From DASPXY01 sp038227745 (GTDB taxonomy: Bacteria; Planctomycetota; Planctomycetia; Gemmatales; Gemmataceae): a stretch of 10,196 nucleotides of DNA. Both the position numbers and the translations under genes were made by a program. A model generated the notes under the pieces. The model worked only from the letters and a program-made list of their open reading frames with translations. It was not told the DNA's origin and ran no database searches. Below are positions 6,722 through 10,196 of this stretch, piece after piece (position 1 is the first letter of the stretch; every line of letters starts with the position of its first letter). Location of the stretch: NCBI GenBank assembly GCA_038227745.1, contig JBBRPS010000346.1:1-10196 (forward strand), written 5' to 3'.

Positions 6722-6764
6722 CTCCTGTCAAGCAGCGTCCGCGTTCCATACCTCTAAACAGCAA
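6722..6764 (-). repeat. interspersed repeat, copy 2
   Basis: This is the second copy of the 43-nt repeat at 3584-3626, 37 of 43 positions identical and in the same orientation. On the minus strand it again holds TTGACAGGAG, at 6731-6722, but no -10 hexamer follows at a usable distance. It lies about 320 nt upstream of the sigma-WD40 start and 95 nt upstream of the divergent plus-strand gene. The flanking GCGGCTTTTT differs from copy 1, so the conserved unit is probably short. Confidence 0.6.
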
Positions 6765-6823
6765 CGGCACGACACCAGCGCCGCCGGCGCAGTCCCCGGC
6801 GTGTACCCTCCGTAATACGTTCA

Positions 6824-6840
6824 CGGTTCGCACCGAACCG
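6824..6840 (+). promoter_or_regulatory. leader hairpin before the SGNH-dehydrogenase gene
   Basis: CGGTTCG (6824-6830) and CGAACCG (6834-6840) form a perfect 7-bp stem with a CAC loop, 18 nt upstream of ATG 6859 and 6 nt before the ribosome binding site. It has no T-run. It could influence translation initiation or mRNA stability, or be a protein binding site in the DNA. Confidence 0.35.
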
Positions 6841-6846
6841 AGCTTC

Positions 6847-6850
6847 GAGG
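6847..6850 (+). promoter_or_regulatory. ribosome binding site of the SGNH-dehydrogenase gene
   Basis: GAGG stands 8 nt before ATG 6859. Together with the signal peptide that begins at this ATG, it fixes the start of the gene. Confidence 0.55.
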
Positions 6851-6858
6851 TATCTCCC

Positions 6859-9800
6859 ATGAACCTGCTCCGGCAACCCGGATACGGCCCCCGCCTGCCC
6901 GTGGCCCTCGCACTGGCCCTTTCCCTCCACACCCTGCTGCCGGGCCTCGCGCCCCGCGCCGCCGCTCAAACCAAACCGGCCACCGGCAACCTGGAGCTCC
7001 GCCCCGGCGACCGCGTCAGTATCGTCGGCAACACCCTCGCCGACCGTATGCAGCACGACGGCTGGCTCGAAACCTTCTTCTACACCCGCTTCCCCAAACA
7101 CGACCTCGTCTTCCGCAACCTCGGCTTCGCGGCCGACGAATTGAAGGTCCGCCTGCGCTCGGCCAACTTCGGCAGCCCCGACAAGTGGCTCACCGACACG
7201 AAGACCGATGTCGTCCTCGCCTTCTTCGGCTACAACGAGTCCTTCGCCGGCGCCGAGGGCCTCGGCAAGTTCAAGCGTGACCTCGAAGAGTTCATCAAGC
7301 ACACCCGCGGACAGCAGTACAACGGCCAGACCGCCCCGCGCCTCGTCCTGTTCTCGCCCATCGCCCACGAAGACCTGCGTAACCGCAACCTGCCCGATGG
7401 CACCGAGAACAACAAGCGCCTGGAGATGTACATCGCCGCGATGGCCGAGGTCGCGAAGGCGAACGGCGTCCCCTTCGTGGACCTGTTCCACGCCTCGCAG
7501 GCCCTCTACGAGAAGGCCGGCGGTCCGCTCACCATCAACGGCATCCACCTCAACGAGCGCGGCAACGAGCAGATCGCCCAGGCCATCGATAAGGCGCTGT
7601 TCTCGAAGGGCGCCGAGCCGAAGCGCGAGACCGAACTGATGGAGAAGGTCCGCCAGGCCGTCCTCGACAGGAACTTCTACTGGTTCAACCGCTACCGCAC
7701 CGTGGACGGCTACTCTATCTACGGCGGCCGCGCCGACCTGCGCTTCGTCGGCGGCCAGACCAACCGCGTCGTCATGCAGCGCGAGATGGAAGTCCTCGAC
7801 GTCATGACCGCCAACCGCGACAAACGCATCTGGGCGGTCGCGAAGGGCGGCGACCTCAAGGTCGATGACGGCAATGCTCCGCCGTTCATCCCCGTCGAGA
7901 CCAACGCCCCCGGCAAGTTGCCCGGCGGCAAGCACCTGTTCCTCGACGGCGCGGAGTCCATCAAGAAGATGACCGTCGCCAAGGGCATGAAAATCAACCT
8001 CTTCGCCTCCGAGAAGGAGTTTCCCGAGCTGGCGAATCCGGTGCAGATGGCCTGGGACACGAAGGGCCGCCTGTGGGTCGCCGTCTGGCCGACCTACCCG
8101 CACTGGAAGCCCGGCGAGCCGATGAACGACAAGCTCATCATCCTCGAGGACACCGACGGCGACGGCAAGGCCGACAAGTGTACCGTCTTCGCCGACGGCC
8201 TGCACTGTCCGACCGGCTTCAGCTTCTACAACGGCGGCGTGCTGCTCGCCCAGGCGCCCGACATCCTGTTCCTCAAGGACACCGACGGCGACGACAAGGC
8301 CGATGTGCGCGTGCGCGTGCTGAGCGGCATGGACTCGGCCGACACGCACCACACCTCCAACAGCTTCGCCCTCGACCCGGGCGGGGCGCTGTACTTCCAG
8401 GAGGGCACGTTCCACCACACCCAGGTCGAGACGCCGTGGGGGCCGCCGACACGCTGCGTCAACGCGGGAGTGTTCCGCTACGAGCCGCGCACGCAGAAGT
8501 TCGAGGTGTACGTCAGCTACGGCTTCGCCAACCCGCACGGCCACGTCTTCGACCGCTGGGGCCAGGACGTCGTCGTGGACGGCACCGGCGCCAACCCGTT
8601 CCACGGCACCCTGTTCAGCGGCCAGACCGACTTCCCGCAGCGGCACGGCCGGCCGCCGCAGGTCTACAACCAGAGGACGCGGCCCTGCGCCGGCATCGAG
8701 GTCCTCTCCAGCCGCCACTTCCCCGAGACCATGCAGGGCAATCTCCTGGTCACCAACGTCATCGGCTTCCAGGGCATCCTGCAGTACAAGCTGCAGGATA
8801 AGGGGGCCAGCATCCACGGCATCGAGGTCGAGCCGATTCTCTCCTCGACCGACCGCAATTTCCGCCCCTCGGAGATCAAAATCGGGCCTGATGGCGCCAT
8901 CTATTTCGCCGACTGGCAGAACCCGATCATCGGCCACATGCAGCACAACCTCCGCGACCCGAGCCGCGACCGCATCCACGGCCGCGTCTACCGCGTCACC
9001 TACGAGGGCCGACCGCTGCTCAAGCCCGCGAAGATCGCCGGCGAGCCGATCGAGAAGGTGCTCGACCTGCTCAAGGAGCCGGAGGATCGCGTCCGCTACC
9101 GCGCCCGCATCGAGCTGGGCGGCCGCGATACCGACAAGGTCATAGCCGCCGTGCAGAAGTGGGTCACCACGCTCGACCCGAAGGACAAGGCCTACGAGCA
9201 CCACATGATGGAAGCGCTGTGGGCGCACCAGTACCAGAACGTCGTGAATGAGGATTTGCTGAAACGGATGCTGCGCTCTTCGGACTTCCACGCCCGGGCC
9301 GCGGCGACGCGCGTGCTGTGCTACTGGCGCGACCGCGTCAAGGAGCCGCTGCAGCTGGTGCGGGCCCAGGTCAACGACGCCCACCCGCGCGTCCGCCTGG
9401 AGGCAATCCGGGCGCTGAGCTTCTTCCACGACGAGGGCGCCCTCGCCGTGGCGCTGGAACTGCTCGCGCACCCCGACGATGAATACCTGCGCTTCACCTT
9501 CAACGAGACGCTGAACACGCTGGAGCGGCGCCTGAAGACCGGCGGGATCAACCGGCAGAACATCGCGGTGAGCCTGCTGCGGGTCCTGGAGAAGGGCAAG
9601 GTGCCGGCGCAGCGGATGCCGATCCTGCTGGAGACGATTTGCCGACACGGTAGTCCGGACGAGCTGAAGACGGTGTGGCAGCACGCCCTGCGCAAGGGGG
9701 ATTACGCCCCGGCGCTGCGGCGGCGCGTGCTGGACCTGCTCGCCGAGGCCGCCACCACGCGGCGCGTGCAGCCGACCGTCGCCGCCGAAGACGTGCGAAC

Positions 9801-10196
9801 GCTGCTGGAAGAGACGGCTCGGGACGGCGCCCTGCTGCCGGACGCCATCCGCCTGGCGGCCGCGTGGAAGGTGAAGGACGTGGCGGGCGACCTGCGCAAG
9901 ATTGCCGCGGCCGAGAAGGCGAGCCTGAAGGCGCGCGGCGCCGCGATCGACGGGCTGGCGGTGCTGGGCGACCCGGAGAGCCGCAAGTCGCTGCGCGACC
10001 TGACGGCGGCGCCGAGCCCGACGGCGGTCCGCTTCCGCGCCGCGGCGGCGCTGGCGCGGCTGGACCTGGACGCGGCGGCCAACGCGGCGGCGGGGGCGCT
10101 GGCGGCCTCGACCGGGACTGACGACCCGGCCCGACTGGTGGACGCCTTCCTGATCCGCAAGAACGGGCCGGAGAAACTGGCGGCGGCGCTGGCGAA
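6859..10196 (+). CDS. exported SGNH-like / putative membrane-bound dehydrogenase fusion with helical repeats (partial)
   Basis: The frame is open from ATG 6859 to the window edge, giving 1112 codons without a stop; the 3' end is missing. Residues 1-36 are a signal peptide (LPVALALALSLHTLLPGLAP, cleavage likely after ARAAA/Q-type Ala36). Residues about 48-250 resemble an SGNH/GDSL hydrolase, with blocks VGNTLADRMQ (56-65), FFGYNE (122-127) and TINGIHLNERG (225-235). Residues about 370-730 match the planctomycete/verrucomicrobial 'putative membrane-bound dehydrogenase' propeller (sorbosone-dehydrogenase-like), with two Asp-rich loops DTDGDGKAD (431-439) and DTDGDDKAD (474-482) that resemble calcium sites. 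From about 735 on, Ala/Leu/Arg-rich helical repeats of HEAT type run to the edge. Family members usually end in a cytochrome c-like CxxCH domain, which would lie beyond the window. The substrate is unknown; sugar or alcohol oxidation coupled to a heme is the family-level guess. Confidence 0.9.
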   Translation, partial: MNLLRQPGYGPRLPVALALALSLHTLLPGLAPRAAAQTKPATGNLELRPGDRVSIVGNTLADRMQHDGWLETFFYTRFPKHDLVFRNLGFAADELKVRLRSANFGSPDKWLTDTKTDVVLAFFGYNESFAGAEGLGKFKRDLEEFIKHTRGQQYNGQTAPRLVLFSPIAHEDLRNRNLPDGTENNKRLEMYIAAMAEVAKANGVPFVDLFHASQALYEKAGGPLTINGIHLNERGNEQIAQAIDKALFSKGAEPKRETELMEKVRQAVLDRNFYWFNRYRTVDGYSIYGGRADLRFVGGQTNRVVMQREMEVLDVMTANRDKRIWAVAKGGDLKVDDGNAPPFIPVETNAPGKLPGGKHLFLDGAESIKKMTVAKGMKINLFASEKEFPELANPVQMAWDTKGRLWVAVWPTYPHWKPGEPMNDKLIILEDTDGDGKADKCTVFADGLHCPTGFSFYNGGVLLAQAPDILFLKDTDGDDKADVRVRVLSGMDSADTHHTSNSFALDPGGALYFQEGTFHHTQVETPWGPPTRCVNAGVFRYEPRTQKFEVYVSYGFANPHGHVFDRWGQDVVVDGTGANPFHGTLFSGQTDFPQRHGRPPQVYNQRTRPCAGIEVLSSRHFPETMQGNLLVTNVIGFQGILQYKLQDKGASIHGIEVEPILSSTDRNFRPSEIKIGPDGAIYFADWQNPIIGHMQHNLRDPSRDRIHGRVYRVTYEGRPLLKPAKIAGEPIEKVLDLLKEPEDRVRYRARIELGGRDTDKVIAAVQKWVTTLDPKDKAYEHHMMEALWAHQYQNVVNEDLLKRMLRSSDFHARAAATRVLCYWRDRVKEPLQLVRAQVNDAHPRVRLEAIRALSFFHDEGALAVALELLAHPDDEYLRFTFNETLNTLERRLKTGGINRQNIAVSLLRVLEKGKVPAQRMPILLETICRHGSPDELKTVWQHALRKGDYAPALRRRVLDLLAEAATTRRVQPTVAAEDVRTLLEETARDGALLPDAIRLAAAWKVKDVAGDLRKIAAAEKASLKARGAAIDGLAVLGDPESRKSLRDLTAAPSPTAVRFRAAAALARLDLDAAANAAAGALAASTGTDDPARLVDAFLIRKNGPEKLAAALA

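Noticed and set aside
6684..6932. Small minus-strand frame across repeat copy 2
   Set aside because: It overlaps the start and signal peptide of the large plus-strand gene, and part of it is only the translated repeat.
6754..9684. 976-codon open frame on the minus strand, antisense to the SGNH-dehydrogenase gene
   Set aside because: The plus-strand frame gives recognisable domains, a signal peptide and a ribosome binding site. The antisense frame is a Val/Ala/Leu/Gly/Asp-rich mirror without motifs, as expected opposite GC-rich codons.
1..10196. Defence system, CRISPR array, toxin-antitoxin pair or biosynthetic cluster
   Set aside because: I looked for direct-repeat arrays with spacers, nuclease, helicase or reverse transcriptase motifs and small paired genes; none was found. 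The repeats present are inverted, dispersed, or within WD40 coding sequence.

Overview
The window looks like chromosomal DNA from a planctomycete, most likely of the Gemmata group. It is GC-rich, and three of its four genes have architectures typical of that lineage: a secreted WD40-repeat protein, an ECF sigma factor fused through a membrane segment to WD40 repeats, and a giant secreted protein joining an SGNH-type domain to the planctomycete/verrucomicrobial 'putative membrane-bound dehydrogenase' propeller and helical repeats. The assignment rests on domain architecture only.

Layout: 1-321 holds no confident gene. It has two GC-rich hairpins and, at 211-241, a perfect AT-rich palindrome that may be an operator over a promoter. 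A TPR-like protein follows at 322-1296 (+) and seems to lack its N-terminal part. It converges, 22 bp apart, on a secreted 14-blade WD40 protein at 1319-3466 (-). The gap 3467-3933 holds a sigma-70-like promoter for that gene, an interspersed repeat, a probable terminator of the next gene upstream, and most of a 251-bp MITE-like element with 22-bp perfect terminal inverted repeats (3784-4034). The element's right end lies inside the 3' end of the ECF sigma-TM-WD40 gene at 3934-6399 (-), where it supplies the last 32 codons and the stop. A 459-bp divergent intergenic region (6400-6858) carries a second copy of the interspersed repeat. The SGNH-dehydrogenase fusion gene starts at 6859 (+) and is still open at the right edge.

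I see no operon and no evident joint pathway. The two minus-strand genes share the WD40 theme, and each has a copy of the TTGACA-bearing repeat upstream in the same orientation. The sigma fusion is probably a membrane-anchored transcription regulator whose propeller faces outward. The large plus-strand gene is probably an exported protein of unknown substrate. I found no CRISPR array, tRNA, rRNA, toxin-antitoxin pair or recognisable defence system. The most notable features are the repeat elements and the way one of them rewrote the end of the sigma gene.
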